Source: Nemopilema nomurai (Eukaryota > Cnidaria > Scyphozoa > Rhizostomeae > Rhizostomatidae). Taken from it: 64,000 bases of DNA. The stretch lies in NCBI GenBank assembly GCA_003864495.1, contig ML133373.1:1320008-1384007 (forward strand), written 5' to 3'. Positions 13,828 through 26,700 of the stretch are shown piece by piece (the first letter of the stretch is position 1; each line of letters starts with the position of its first letter). A model generated the notes under the pieces. That model was not told the DNA's origin. It made no database searches and worked only from the letters and a program-made list of their open reading frames with translations. A program made the position numbers and the translations under genes.

Positions 13828-14736
13828 ATGCACGGAAGTATCATTCTAAACGCTATTACATGCACTTTGATGTTGTTTGTTATAATGGACAATGATAAAG
13901 TTTTTGCTTGCTCGCCACCGGATCGTCGCGTCGTGAGGTCTTTCCGCGCCCGAGCACACGACGCTGAGATGGTAGTATTTGCAACCGTGCTGCAGACTTC
14001 GTCGAACACAAGACTCCACACAAGGGGATATTACTCGGCGCAATTATCAGTGCACTGCATTCTGAAAGGAACGTCTTTGCCAAGAGTCATCAAGGTTCAC
14101 GGATTTGGGAATGACGGAGGTGGGTGCACAAGGACCGATGCAGTGGCCCACAAGTCGTACATTATTCTAATAAGAAAACTCCAAGACCAGTACTATCTTC
14201 ACAACGTCGAAATCGCGACGGCAGCTAAGAAAGCACGCGAAAAGCTACTCCTGCGAATGTTGCCAGAGTTCTGGGGCACCGCGCACAGACCTTACAGGAA
14301 ACTAGGGGAAATGAGCCGATTTACACATTGCCCGAATTTAAAAAAAATGAAAAAGATTTTACGCAAATCAATGAGAAAATACATTCGATCGAAACCTGAA
14401 TTGTCGAAGAAACGCCAGCAGCTAGAGGACTGGCTGAAGAAGCATAGATTGGAGAGGAAGGAGGCGAAAAATTCTCGAAAAACGAACAGCATAACGGTAC
14501 CAATGTTAACGAACAGTGTAAAAACTTTGTATAGTGGAGAAGTCCATCAGGGTTTTTACGCAAGTGATTCGCATGGGGTCAGTCGAAAGAGAAGCGGTTT
14601 GGTCAGAAGATCCAATACTGAATTAGGGGAGAACAAAGCCAATTACTCGGGACATCGAAACTCGGCGAGCGCGGTCTGCTCCAGCCTTTGCTGGATGTGT
14701 TTCGCGTGGTTGGTGATTTGTCTTGTGCAGAGCTGA
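13828..14736 (+). CDS. Putative secreted or GPI-anchored protein with an NtA/NTR (OB-fold)-like domain, intronless
   Basis: One uninterrupted 302-codon frame. Residues 1-28 form a signal peptide (hydrophobic TCTLMLFVIM), with the mature part starting near ACSPPDRR. Residues 30-130 resemble the N-terminal agrin/TIMP-like OB fold: leading Cys, AEMVVFATVLQTSS, then YSAQLSVHCILKG, then IKVHGFGNDGGGC and SYIILIRKL. Compare the YLKGK and ISGFGD phrases of agrin NtA. Residues 170-220 are highly basic and probably helical (KKMKKILRKSMRKYIRSKPE), with many dibasic sites. The last 18 residues are hydrophobic (CWMCFAWLVICLVQS), which fits a GPI-attachment signal or a membrane anchor. The family is assigned by pattern only, so a secreted matrix or signalling protein is inference. 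The ATG is the first in frame after a stop. The nearest AATAAA that I see is at 15965. Confidence 0.6.
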   Translation: MHGSIILNAITCTLMLFVIMDNDKVFACSPPDRRVVRSFRARAHDAEMVVFATVLQTSSNTRLHTRGYYSAQLSVHCILKGTSLPRVIKVHGFGNDGGGCTRTDAVAHKSYIILIRKLQDQYYLHNVEIATAAKKAREKLLLRMLPEFWGTAHRPYRKLGEMSRFTHCPNLKKMKKILRKSMRKYIRSKPELSKKRQQLEDWLKKHRLERKEAKNSRKTNSITVPMLTNSVKTLYSGEVHQGFYASDSHGVSRKRSGLVRRSNTELGENKANYSGHRNSASAVCSSLCWMCFAWLVICLVQS

Positions 14737-17700
14737 ACTTCATCGTGCTTGGATTCAAAGCAAAGTTGATCACGCTACCACAAAACCAGGCCCTGCAGCA
14801 AACACGGGCCTGCCTTGCCAGTTCGCGACGAGATGTCACTTTGAAACCGGCAGGCAATGCCCTGCACTCCGAGGTAGTCATCGCTACCGGGTCTCGTTTC
14901 CTCCAGATTGACCACCCGGGCCTGGTTGAGGAGTTTTTGATAGCGTGCCATGCCCACGGGTTCGCTTCTCCGGCGAAGAATGCATTGCCGTGTTGGCCCC
15001 AATTGGTTAATTATACCACGTTGACAAAACTCGGCTAATTAGCTCTTATGCGCTTGGTAACGACAATAACAGCATTTATACGGTTGTATCCCTCTGGAGA
15101 TGGTCACTTTCAAACGCACGCACGTCAAATGCCTGGAAACAATCGCAGTGAACAATGGTATTGTGTGAAATGGATGTATTCACTATTTAGAACGAAGTAC
15201 ACAGAAGACGTCTCCGGGTCTCGCCTTGTCCACTCCTGTTGCGATCGACGGCCGCCGAAAATGCCCTTCAAACGGCCGGTGAGAGTAACACCATTTTGAG
15301 AGAAAATCTCTCTCCTAACACCCAACAGAAACATGAATTTAGCAATTGTCTCGTTTTAGTCACACTGTAGAATAATAGCTCCTGTCAATAATTTCAACTG
15401 ACTGAGATTCATTTTAACCCCCCTTAGATGCCCAGAGTCTCCTGATTACACGCAAATTAGAAATTGTTTGGACACCCCTTCACGATACCAAAGCATAGGG
15501 TAACATGGGCAGAAGAGAGAGAAGGGAGTATTCTGGCTACGCTTCGCTGTACCCCATTGCTTCTCTAATCAGCCACCCAAAAGATACTTATGGGTGTTGT
15601 TAATGTAACGCGGTATTGTTTTGATACCAGCACCCGGCTCTGGATCAATTTGATTAGTGGTTTACCAAACTGGTTTATATAATTTAATAGCAGTGAGTTT
15701 GATCGTCCATGTCTCCAGCACCGTTTAGCTCAAAGCCATTCTATTGTTTGCACATTAGCGCATGCTTCTATCGAACGGTCCATATTTCATCAAACATTGC
15801 CAAGGCTTTGGCATATACCAACCATACTCCTTATACTATAAGTTATGGTATACTCCTTACACCCTATCCCCAGTTACGAAGATCTGAAGAAAACTCACTT
15901 GTTTATGCTAGCCTCAGTTCTCCTTTCTATGCCAGATCACCCCCTGCTCCTTAACCCCCTCCCCAATAAATGCACTGACCTAATCTGCATTTCGTTGCCC
16001 TGTCCGAAACTGAGGATGTCCCGATCACCCCTATATTCACCCGTGTTGGAATATTAGACAGTATTAGAGCCTATGTCGTAAATGTGGCTGCCTTCATGCA
16101 GACAACAGTAACGAATCGTATGAAGGATTTATCATGGCGTATGGTTCAGATTGCGATTAAAGGGAAGGAATTTTAACACCGGGAGCTGCTTGTCAGAGCT
16201 TCTGGCCTAGGTTCCAGATTATGTGATTAACGTCTTACTTTCCCAAGCGAGACAAAAAGTGAGAAATCTCGTATTCACCAAATATGTTTAAAAGCCACCC
16301 AGACTGTTTGTCGATAACCTAGAAAAACGTTTTCAGACTGATATTCAAAAATTGTTTGATATCGTCCTTTAAATCTTAACCACCCAAAACATACCGAGTT
16401 TATTCAAGAAATTAGGCAAGTGTTTGAATATCAGTAAATTCGACCATTGGTAGCAGTTTTGAATTGAAAATGACGTCAAAGAGAAAACAGTCACCTGGCT
16501 TTCACAATTGAAAGTTCCAAGTTGATTTATGAGATTCGCCGCCAGAGTGAAATCGATCGAGCAATGCAGTTAAACAATACAAATTAACAATCTTTCACTG
16601 TTCATGCCAAATTAAATCATCGAATTATTGCAAAAATAGCTGTTTTGAGTCCGTTTACGTGTGACTTAAACATTTCATGCGTCATATAAGCGAAGGTTGG
16701 CACAATCCAGAGAGCTTTAAATCTTGTTGGGAAAGGTTTAGGCCGGGTGATTCAAAACGGACAAACGAATCAAATTGTGCAGGAAATTTCAATTGTTCGT
16801 GATTTTTGCGAAATCACATCCCAGTAAACAAATCTGAACGGTCGCCAAAAACACGATTCGAACCGATTCGAACGGACCACGTGGGCTGGCATAGCAACCC
16901 AGCATAGCAACACAGCTACCCCTGATGCACCGTAATGGTTTTCCCACCCATGTTTATCACGCGGCCCGCATGTCTGGTTGATGTTTTGTCCAGTCGTGCG
17001 GTTTGGTAAGTTTCAATTTGTGGGTCGCATTCGAAGCGGCACGCCGTGTTAATAATTTATTCCTATTACTTCGGTGTATCGTAATTGTATGATAATGACT
17101 CGATTCAATGAGCTTGTGTATTTTCAAGCCTAGGTATGATCAATTTAACTTCAAAATACCGGCACATATGGCTTTGACCGCACGTAGACTCGGGGGCCAC
17201 CGGTCAAAACCTTGCGGCAGGCACCTCTATAAGACCTCGTTGTCATTTCTCACCAGTTATAAATTTTTCACCTCGAGGTAGAAGCCTTTCTAGGTTTCTT
17301 GATTCTCCATGGACCTGGGGTCGTCCTGCAAACTTCCCCCATCGTCATTATCATTAAGAAGGGGGTAGCCCCCCTAGACACATTTCCATGTTTCTTGTAT
17401 TATCTAAGAGAACCCCCCTCCCTCAGGCACCAACTCAATTCGAGTATACCATCGATTCTACATGGGAGAAAATGCAGACTCACATTTCTGCGTAGTGCTA
17501 ATTGTGCTGGTTAATTGTAGCATTTCTGCGTCTACTAAATACCGAATAAATGTTTTTCCTGCTTGGAACAACAGAAATATTGTCTCGTCGAATGTACATA
17601 GGCCGGTCGTGGTGATATTGTAATGTGTAAAAATTATCCAATGAAATATGGAATTCCATAGAAATCAATAGCTGAAATAGATCTTTTCTTGATATCTTTT

Positions 17701-20700
17701 TGCTTCAAATGCATGATACGTAATGCTTCTACTATTTTTACAATGGAGGATCTCCCGAAAGCCTAAGAGCAGCAAACGACATTGACCAACATAGAAACTA
17801 TTGATTAAATTTCATATTTGTGACGAAAACCTTTGGGTTGTAACTTTCGAAAATTTCGAGTCAACACATGCAATCAAAATAATTCACTTAAGATATAAAT
17901 GAAGTAAGGCTTACAAAGAAAGCGTAAATTGGAAAGGGACTAGGTTTAACAAAGGGGTTTGCCCCCTTTTGTTTCTCCTGAGAAATACCCACCAATCTAT
18001 ATAGGCAATCAAGATTCTTTAGTAATGACGTAAAAAGGAAACTTGATGCAAGAAGGCTGTTAGACCAATTACCCAACAAGAATTTTAACTAACACATAAA
18101 AAGAAATATTTTAAATAACCTTACAAATAAAGAGCGTTACATCCCCGTTTCTTTACCGAAATTAGAAACCCTAGGAACTTGAAGTAATAATATCTTATAT
18201 GAATCATATCATAAGTTTGGAGTTGTCATCGCTGCTTTCTTTGACTGATGTGACGGAGATTTCGCCTCCGCTGCACGCCCCTGCATGTGCTCTCGTCTCG
18301 AAGCTATCAGCCCAAGAATGCTGTGCCTTTGAATGCACTTAAATAATTCGCATCACAGCGTTTGCACACACACAACACTTCTAAAAGCCTTTATTGCCAT
18401 AGGTTAAAAGAATATACGTAAAAACTTCCAGTTTGTGAAAGGAAAGACCAACGATAATTGGATTTAAAAGCAAATGCCTTCCCAACATCGCACAATGTCG
18501 CAATCCCCATAAAGTTCAAAAAACACGGGCGTCTGTGGTTTTTCTTGCTCCAAAACTATTTCTTCTCAAATCAGCAAAATCCTTCAACACGGGTTTAATT
18601 TTCTGATGTGTTGAGTTTTTAGCCTAAACTCTAATTAGCGTAGGAAGATCTGCAAAGGCGTTAAGAGGATTTTTGTAATTCGAGCAGTTTCAACTAGAAC
18701 AGTGGCGACATGTAATATCGCCTTGGTTCAATCTGCCACCGATGTAATCACTGCATCCCGGTATCCCTTACGTCATCGCCGCCATTACGAGCAGTGGTGT
18801 AGTGCTATCAAAATGACGGTTGGGGGAAGGGAGAATGGAGCCCTTGCACAAAATATTGCAAAAACAATAGCAAAAGTAAAATATGCCAATTTTCGTCCTA
18901 ACCCTGCTCCACATCCTTACACTCAGATATATGTCACAATACAAGCTTCAAGTCTCAGAAAAAGCTAAACCCAAGTCCAGGATTTGGCAAAAGAAAATAA
19001 TATTTTCAAAAAACGTTCTTAGGAGTCATCAAGTAATAGCAAAACGACAACCCATAGGGAGAAATTCCCACTTCTAAGGCTACTGGTCTGGTTATTTCGA
19101 TGGCAGGATTTGTGGCTTTTGCCTTGAGGGTTATTTGACTGCCGATATTATGTTTACCTCGCGTGACGTAAATGGCTCGTTGAAAGTAGCATGTGTAGCC
19201 ATCATCCTTTTAACTTGATCAAAAACCCAGCGTTTTGGAACTTTCGTCTCTTCAATCAAAGTTTCAATTTAAGTTATTAAACCACAAAATTTAATTTTCG
19301 TGTCTGGCAATAAACAGCTTCAAGATACAGTCTTTGCCAGACATAGAGAATGTTCGCTGAGCCTGAATATTATAAATTGAATAAGGCTGGATTGTTTTTT
19401 AATTTATTTTTAATCGATTAGGGGCAGATCAAAGGAGTTCACAGCAAAGCTGACCGTTACTCCAGGGTATGGCGGGGTACTGGAGATTTACTTCCATTTC
19501 TATCCGAAGGGTGAACAGGCATCGAAATCCAAAGTCACGCCAAGGTTTTTATATTTTAAAAAAGAAAATAATGGTGGTAAATACGTCCTGCCAAAAATGA
19601 TATCACAGCATCTCGTGAAGAACCTGTTCTGAAATCTAGACCAGTTTCAAATTTCGCAAATAACAAAGTTCCCGAAAGATCGTTCGCACGAAAAAAGAGG
19701 AACAAGAAGAAGCAGATTTGAAGCTGACGTTTGAGATGGTGACGGGGGGTGGGAGGATGGGAGACCGACGTGTTTCAATTAGTGGTATGCTAAAGTGGCA
19801 AAGCAACAGAAAAACGAAAGGACCAAGCTCCTTTTCTAGGAAGAGCAGAAGGGTAAGTGGATAGGAGAGTCAGCTGCCCCCTGCTGAAATTTTCCCCCAA
19901 AGAGGAACACCCTACTACGCAATTTTTGGCCTATAGTTACCGTTGTCGTACAGGGACAGAATAAAAGGAATCTCAAAACAGATTCGTAGCTACTGCTATC
20001 CAGGTCCTTCCTCGTGCACTTTTCAATGTGTACCCGTACATTAACTGGAACGAGCCTCAGGCATAGGTCACAAGCGCGCCAATCGTAGAAACACGGGTCA
20101 ACAAATTAGGCCAATCCAAGCCGTACAAGCAGCTAAAATGCGGAAAAGGTTCAATCAAACACGGGCTCAATAAGACCTCAAAGAAGAGGCTAACTCAAAA
20201 GTAAGAAAACAGGCTTTTTTGATGACAGAAACACATGCTTTAAACGCTTTGGGGGCAACTCCTTACAACGACTGTTTGGGTGTCTTACCCACCGATAACG
20301 ACCAATTTCTTAGTTCTCGTTTGGGAAGAAAATCCTAAGGCTGATTCCCACCTTCTTCCTTTACTGGTTCACAAATCAACGTTCCGTAAATCAAAGTCTC
20401 CGTAGCACATTCGTGTAGGGCAGATAAGTGAGAAAGGTCTGCTAATTTTTAAGCGCATTTAAAATTCGCATCAGAATTTAATCATGTTCACCATGCTCAG
20501 TGAATAAAAATTTGGGGGAAGGGGGGGCGGATACGAGACAAAACTTGCCGGCTATTATAGTAATTATGAACGTGAGTGGAATCCATAGCCTTCACTGCCC
20601 ATGTAGCAATGATATTTCACGAGTTGAATATGCAGAATTTGCCGCTTCGATGACAATGGGGGTCCTTTTTCCCTCCCCCTCACTGCCCCCTTTCCAAGAA

Positions 20701-21270
20701 TCGCCACTAGTCACGGTTTCTTCTTTTCAATAATTAAAACCGTTTCCTGACCTTCGGGATGCATTTCAAAATTCCGTTTCAACAAGGGATGGCTTTCTGC
20801 TTGAAGGACAAGTCTCTTTCAAGAATCTCTCGTCTTTAAGAGTACAAGCCCACTAAGCATGAAGTTTCAGTCACAGCAACAAAAGATTTGCTAAACAGCA
20901 ACAACAACATGCTCGGTGCAACCCTGTTTTAGTCCCACCTGTAATTGAACCCTTCTCTGACGTCACCTTTCACTGGTCTACCTATTGCTACACTATAAAA
21001 TGCCCTTTCCAACAAGAACGCTGTTTCCCCAAACAGCTGCGACAATTGAGGGTTGCAAGCGACAATAAAATAGCTACCAAGCTTGTTTAGCAAGCATTAA
21101 TTGATTGGAATGAAATGCCACAAACGCAATGCAACTGGCAGTAGACTTGTTACGTCACTCAGACGACACGGAGGCTCCTACCTACCTATAGAAGTACCCT
21201 ATACAAATAGGTGTTTACGAAGAAACTCACCGCTTTTCGAGGCCGTGCATCCGTGCCGGTGACTTTCAGC
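14737..21270. other. No gene seen between the NtA-like gene and DCPS
   Basis: ORFs near 14.7-15.3 kb are shadows of, or downstream of, the NtA-like gene. The rest is AT-rich with no protein-like frame. The UTRs of both neighbours must lie here. Confidence 0.5.
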
Positions 21271-23702
21271 TCAATCAGCCGTTTCGCTCTCTTGTATTCT
21301 CCCGGCTGCAATGAACTTTCTCAGCAGCGGATCTCGGTCGCCAAGCAGTACTGGGATCGTCTTCTTTGCATAAAAGTCCTCGTGCACATTCTCTATGTTG
21401 TCGATGACGTCATCAAGGAAATGGGCCTTCCCAATGGCAATCGTGGCTGAGACGAAGGACACAGAGACGAAGTGCACGTGCAGGTGGTAATACGTTGGGT
21501 AGTAATGAAAGAACACCCGCAGCTGATTCGGATTCACTCCGTATTTCTTTTGTATTGCTGCCTGGTGAGAGGGAGATCGAGTTGCACTGCAAATCTGGAC
21601 TAATTCAATGCACAAGTCGCGATGCAAGTGGACGAAAAGACAAAGTGAACGAAAAGACCAAGTGAACGAAATGACAAAGTGGACGAAAAGAAAAAGTGAA
21701 CGAAAAGACCAAGTGAACGAAATGACAAAGTGAACGAAAAGGCAAAGTAAAGAAGGACTAGCTGAAGATTTGACAGGGTATGATAGTGGCTGGGTGATTA
21801 AGAGGCTGGGTGATTTGGAGGCAAGGTGAAATTGAGGGAGGGTGAAAAGGGAGGGTGAAAAAAAGGCAGAGTGAAAAAGAGGCATGGTTAAAAAGAGACA
21901 TAGTTAAAGGAGAGGTAACAATATACATATGATTTTTTCTAAACAATCATTTCTTGAGTTTGCCAGAATGCTCAATTATCAACTAGTTCTGGGCTGTTAT
22001 AGGTGTTGCAAAAACCAGTTATGGGCTGTTGAGAACAGCAGGAACAAAATTGAAAAAACTTTTCTGTGCAGCTGGTGCTCTGGGAATCCACAACCATACA
22101 AAAAGACAAAGCAGCTTTCTTGATTCAAAATGAAGAGTATGGCTTTGTAAAAGCAATTTGTCATACTTGCAAGCTACATTACTTGAAAGCTAGTCCCTCG
22201 ACCCACTTTCTAAAACAAAGTTTTACCATAACTACTTCATAACAGCAAACACCTACCAATCCCTTGTCTCTTATGTTTTTTAGCAAAGGCACATGCTCCT
22301 TGGTTAAACTTCTTAAAGAGTTGATCCCTCTCTTGACAACAATTGCACTGATGTAAAGATCTGTTAGTTGCTTCTCATTCCACTTCAAGTCTGGCAGCAG
22401 CAAGAATCCTGTTTCAGAGTTCTCATCTTCGTAAATGATACAACTGGATTCAGCTTTGTGCTCGAGTATGTTGTACACCCACTGGCAAAGAAGCAAAAGG
22501 CAGTGAAGATTTTACCAGGTAAAAGAAGCACAGACTTAGAAGAATTCTTATTTGAATTGTCTTTATTAACTTACAAAGCTTCATTTCAAAGGCGGACTAC
22601 AGTCTGCTCTTTTTGTAGCTTTCTATAATTGGTTTCTAGTTCCGAACAAGAACATCTGTCCATCTATGAACACTCTGCCCTCGTATTTATGGGGCAAATG
22701 AAAATTAACACCAACTGGATCATCAATACAAGCTTATATATGAGTTTGAAGACTAGAACTAAAGGGAGTGGGTGGATAAACAAAACAATTTGGATTAAGA
22801 GGCCTTTTAGCTGAATGTGCTTTCAAAAAGTATGCAAGACTGAAGGAACATGATCTTTAACAAACAAGAAGTGATAGTGTTCTAAAAGATTAATAATGGG
22901 GGTAAGATTATGGGGTTATCAGCATCCAAAATAAAAAATATCCTTACTTGCAAACTATGCTGGTTTTCTTTGATGTGAGGCAAAGTGATCTCTGCAAAAT
23001 CCTGTGGTGTCTCATTTACAACATAAAATTTCTGTTTGCTGTACTTCAGTATGTGCTTCTGAGTTGCAGGGACAATGGTTACAGCTTGAAGAGTATTTAG
23101 TTTTGGGTCTGCAGTTGCATTATATTGTGAATATATATCATTCTGAAATGACAGATCCAGTTTTGTTGACATTCCTAAGAATTCATTAACTCTGTTATCA
23201 TCAAAAGGTGTCTTTTCGAGCTTTATGACAGCATCTTCCTCTTTCCCTTCTGAGTTTGAAACTTTACCTATGGAATGAAATTTTCATGACAAAGAATAGA
23301 TATAATTTTTTCTCCATGTTCACCCAATATTGGGGGAGACTTTTGTTTAAATGTTCGGCCATGTTTCCAAAGCAAATCTTAGCCCTTGCAAAGCTTAACA
23401 ACAAACACGAAATGTTTCTTTATACCGTTCAAATACCACTCTGAGTAAATGTTAGAAAAAACAGGCAAGCAACCTGGAACAATCAAAGCCTATTACATTG
23501 TTTTTCTTTATAAAAACTCACCGTGAATAAAAACAGTTTTTGACATCACATCATTCCAAAGAACTTTCACTAGCTTGACATTTTCAAGTGATTGCATGCT
23601 TATACTTTGGCCTTCAGCATCGTTTTCTTCCTCGACTTTTGCTATTTTGCATGGTTTTTCGTCACCCAAACTCTGTAAAGGTTCACCTGAGCGAGTCGCC
23701 AT
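21271..23702 (-). CDS. DCPS: Scavenger mRNA-decapping enzyme DcpS, 4 exons
   Basis: Exons in gene order: 23702-23522, 23267-22948, 22481-22257, 21561-21271. Junctions are GT-AG and in phase, giving 338 residues (human 337). The N-terminal half is the swapped dimer domain. The C-terminal half has the cap-binding and HIT regions: VYNILEHKAES, LLPDLKWNEKQLTDLY, RGINSLRSLTKEHVPLL, then YYHLHVHFVS with the His triad at 268, 270 and 272. His270 corresponds to the catalytic nucleophile (human His277). The enzyme hydrolyses the m7GpppN cap left after 3'-5' mRNA decay, in nucleus and cytoplasm. I chose the ATG at 23702 (aaaATGG context, MATRSGEPL), which gives the family's usual length. An in-frame ATG at 23723 would add seven residues. 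The last intron (21562-22256) contains a 17-bp minisatellite. Confidence 0.97.
21628..21910. repeat. 17-bp minisatellite in DCPS intron 3, decaying into a related GA-rich tract
   Basis: Seven units of the form gtgaacgaaaagaccaa run from 21628 to 21746, followed by more degraded gtgaaaaagaggc-type units to about 21910. On the DCPS sense strand the array is pyrimidine-rich (ttcgttcac) and ends about 65 bp upstream of the exon 4 acceptor. Confidence 0.9.
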
Positions 23703-23735
23703 TTTGAAGCATTCCCGCCACATTCTATCCCACAA

Positions 23736-26700
23736 CTCAACGCGGGCTTCCGAAGCCTCGCTCAGAAGAAGGCAGAAGGGCCCTGATTAGAGACCCCAAC
23801 AATGAAAATGATCAACGTTTCAAATAAGGATTTTCAAAAAGAAAAATGGCAAGATATTGTTTATTTAAAGTTTATGGTTCGGCTAGTGCTGAGGAGACCC
23901 ATGTATATTATTTGACATTTTGAATAGTCAGTATCAGTTTTCCCCTATTGCAACCTGTGGTTAAGTGCTAACAAAATAACAAGAGGGGCACTTGCACAAA
24001 ATATTAGAAAACACAATAGATCATATATCAGAGGTACACCCTTGATTGCAACCAACTTTAAAAAGTAGCTGGCATGGATGTTTCCTCCAAAGCTTAGAAA
24101 TTAACGTCAAAATATCTGTTAAGCACAATTAACAAAAATTAGAAAAGCCTATAGTGCCTCAAATTATCCTTCAACCAATTTTGCAAGTACCTTCTCATGC
24201 CCAAAATAAGATAAAATGTTGATCCAATTGCCATTGACCCTTTTCTTGAAAAATGAGGCATGCTACTGATTAAACATAAATGAAAGTGCAACGGATTCAA
24301 GAATCATTTTCTTGCAATAAGTTTAAACAATGAAATGCAAACAAATCAAAAACTTTATGTCGGAAAAGGTGCCTTGGTTTAGATACGGAAATTTGTTTTA
24401 AATATGATGTGTTGCACCTGTGGAAAGCTGCAATGAACAAGAGGCCAGCCTTTCGTCCGCTAACAGCGACATTCTTCTTGCCCTAAAGGTACGAAGCTTT
24501 GCAACCTCTCGAACGTCGAGACATCAAAGGGCGTACCGAAGACAATCCTGATTATAATTTCTACCGGCGAAATTTTGCACCTATGTATGAAAATCCCTTT
24601 TGTCCATGAAAACAAAGCAAAAGTAAGCCATAGCTTGGATAAGAAGGCCGACAGAAATGTTCTTAATTCCGCTCAGGCCATTGGGATAACATCGAGTTTC
24701 CTAGCATTTTCCTACCACTCGGGAGCAGCAATGCTCTGTTTGTAAATACTTCGCATAACACGTGTAAAATAACGAAATAATCACATCAACAAAAAACTGT
24801 ATTTAAGGTTTCACAAATGTATGTGATTGTATTCAAAACAGTCAGACAAGACTGAGATCGCTAGTGAATCTGTGAAGGAGGCAACATAATAATGGCTACT
24901 GCAGACAGATATAGCTAAGATGCTGCATTTCAGGTAGTTTTAGGAGTATGGCCTCTTGTGGTCAACATGAAGACAAAACTTTTCAAACCCTGATGCAGAG
25001 CAATTAGGTTGTATATTTATCTGCTTGGACATTGAATCCTGTGTAATCTTTAGAACCAACCCTGGATGCCACAACTAATGGTGGAGATGTCGACTTTCTT
25101 AATAGTATTCCTATAACCATTGTTTGACTTTGCTTTTAACGAAGACAATATTAGTTCTCTAGGCCCATTTAACTAAGCGAACCAGAAAGATTGGAAGCCA
25201 TATTGCATATGACTTGCATTTTCGCAAAACACCAACCAATGTCCAAAACCATCAGAGGTTTTGACATGCACAAATACAGTGGCAAATTGATTACTCGTGA
25301 CAATGCAAATGAGGGGTGCATCACGAGTTGATCCGTTGTTATGCAACTTTCGCTGGCTCTTGAACAGGCAAAATGCAAAGAAACTATCTCAATGGCATGG
25401 AACCTGGTTTGACCACCTAATTTCACACCTGATTCGTTTTACATTTGCCAGTTGAAATGTTAAAGCGTGTCAAAATTCCAAAGCTTGCATGGTTCTTATC
25501 TCGGGAACCTTTGTGAACCTTTCGGGAACCGCCGCGAAATTGCTCAAATTCTTTTTGACATCAAAGATTTAGGATTAGATTCAGGAGTTCATGAGCTAAT
25601 GCCATTTCATGCTTAGCTAGTATAGATATCATTACATGGTTGTGTCTGATACCACACAGCTATAGTTAGCTGTTCGTGATCGTGGTACCCGAGGTAATAT
25701 ACATCTGCCCCGTTTCCTTCCCCGATACGTAGGATATGTGAGGTCATGTATGCTACAGCAGGGATTGTAAGATCATGAATGGGATTGTATGATCCAGAAC
25801 AATGAATTGCTTCAAGGACATGCAACGAGCTATATAACTCTACTGGGAACAGTGGGCTAAAAGATAGGGTAGAGCCAGAGCTGGGGCAGGGAGCTACCAC
25901 GGCTGAGGCATGAAGCTGCCATGAATGGGGCAAGGAGTCGACACGAATGGGGCAGAAAGCTGCGACGACTGGGGCAGGGATCCACCATAACTTGGTGCAG
26001 GGAGCTGTCATGGCTGGGGCACTGTATATCGGGCCTAACATTGTTGGGAACGAAGTACCCTAGTGATATGCATGGTCCACCGTTCATGAATTGACCCTTT
26101 ATCTACGATATGATTACAATGAAAGTGCTAAACTATAAATTTTTTATGAATCGTGTCCATTTTTGACGAAGAGAATTAATTAGACTTTTTGACATTCGAC
26201 GATAGTTTAAATCTGTCTTCAAACAGCATGAGACTATTCAAATCAATTCAATTAAACCACGCTTTAATTAGCTTTTTGAGGAGATTATAACAAATTCTTA
26301 ACTTTGACTTTGAAAAATCATAAACGTAATGTGATTATGGATACTAGTTGGTCTTGACAAATTTACATAGAAGTATTCATTTTAAGAAGAGACACTTATA
26401 ATTTGATGTCAGTAGGTGGCTGCAGAGCCCCGCGTATTTTTATGTAAATACTCAATTTCCAAGTTAAAGGTGACGACTTGATGGACCAAATACAGTCGAA
26501 TTAAGAAGAACGACGAATATTGTTTCGTCTTATAAGCTTCATGTACATCACTGGCAAGCTTCAAGCACCAATGGCTAATTAAGATGAAAAGCATGATTTA
26601 GTTTGTCCTCTTGGAAGATTTGAATTCAACAGTAATACGTCATCGTTTCTTAACGAGACACATAGCCTGAAGTTATATTTCGTCAATGCAAAAAGTCTTC

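Noticed and set aside
21562..21885. Extension of DCPS exon 4 into a Phe/Ser/Leu-rich repeat
   Set aside because: It is the translated 17-bp minisatellite. The acceptor at 21562 restores DCPS homology and phase.
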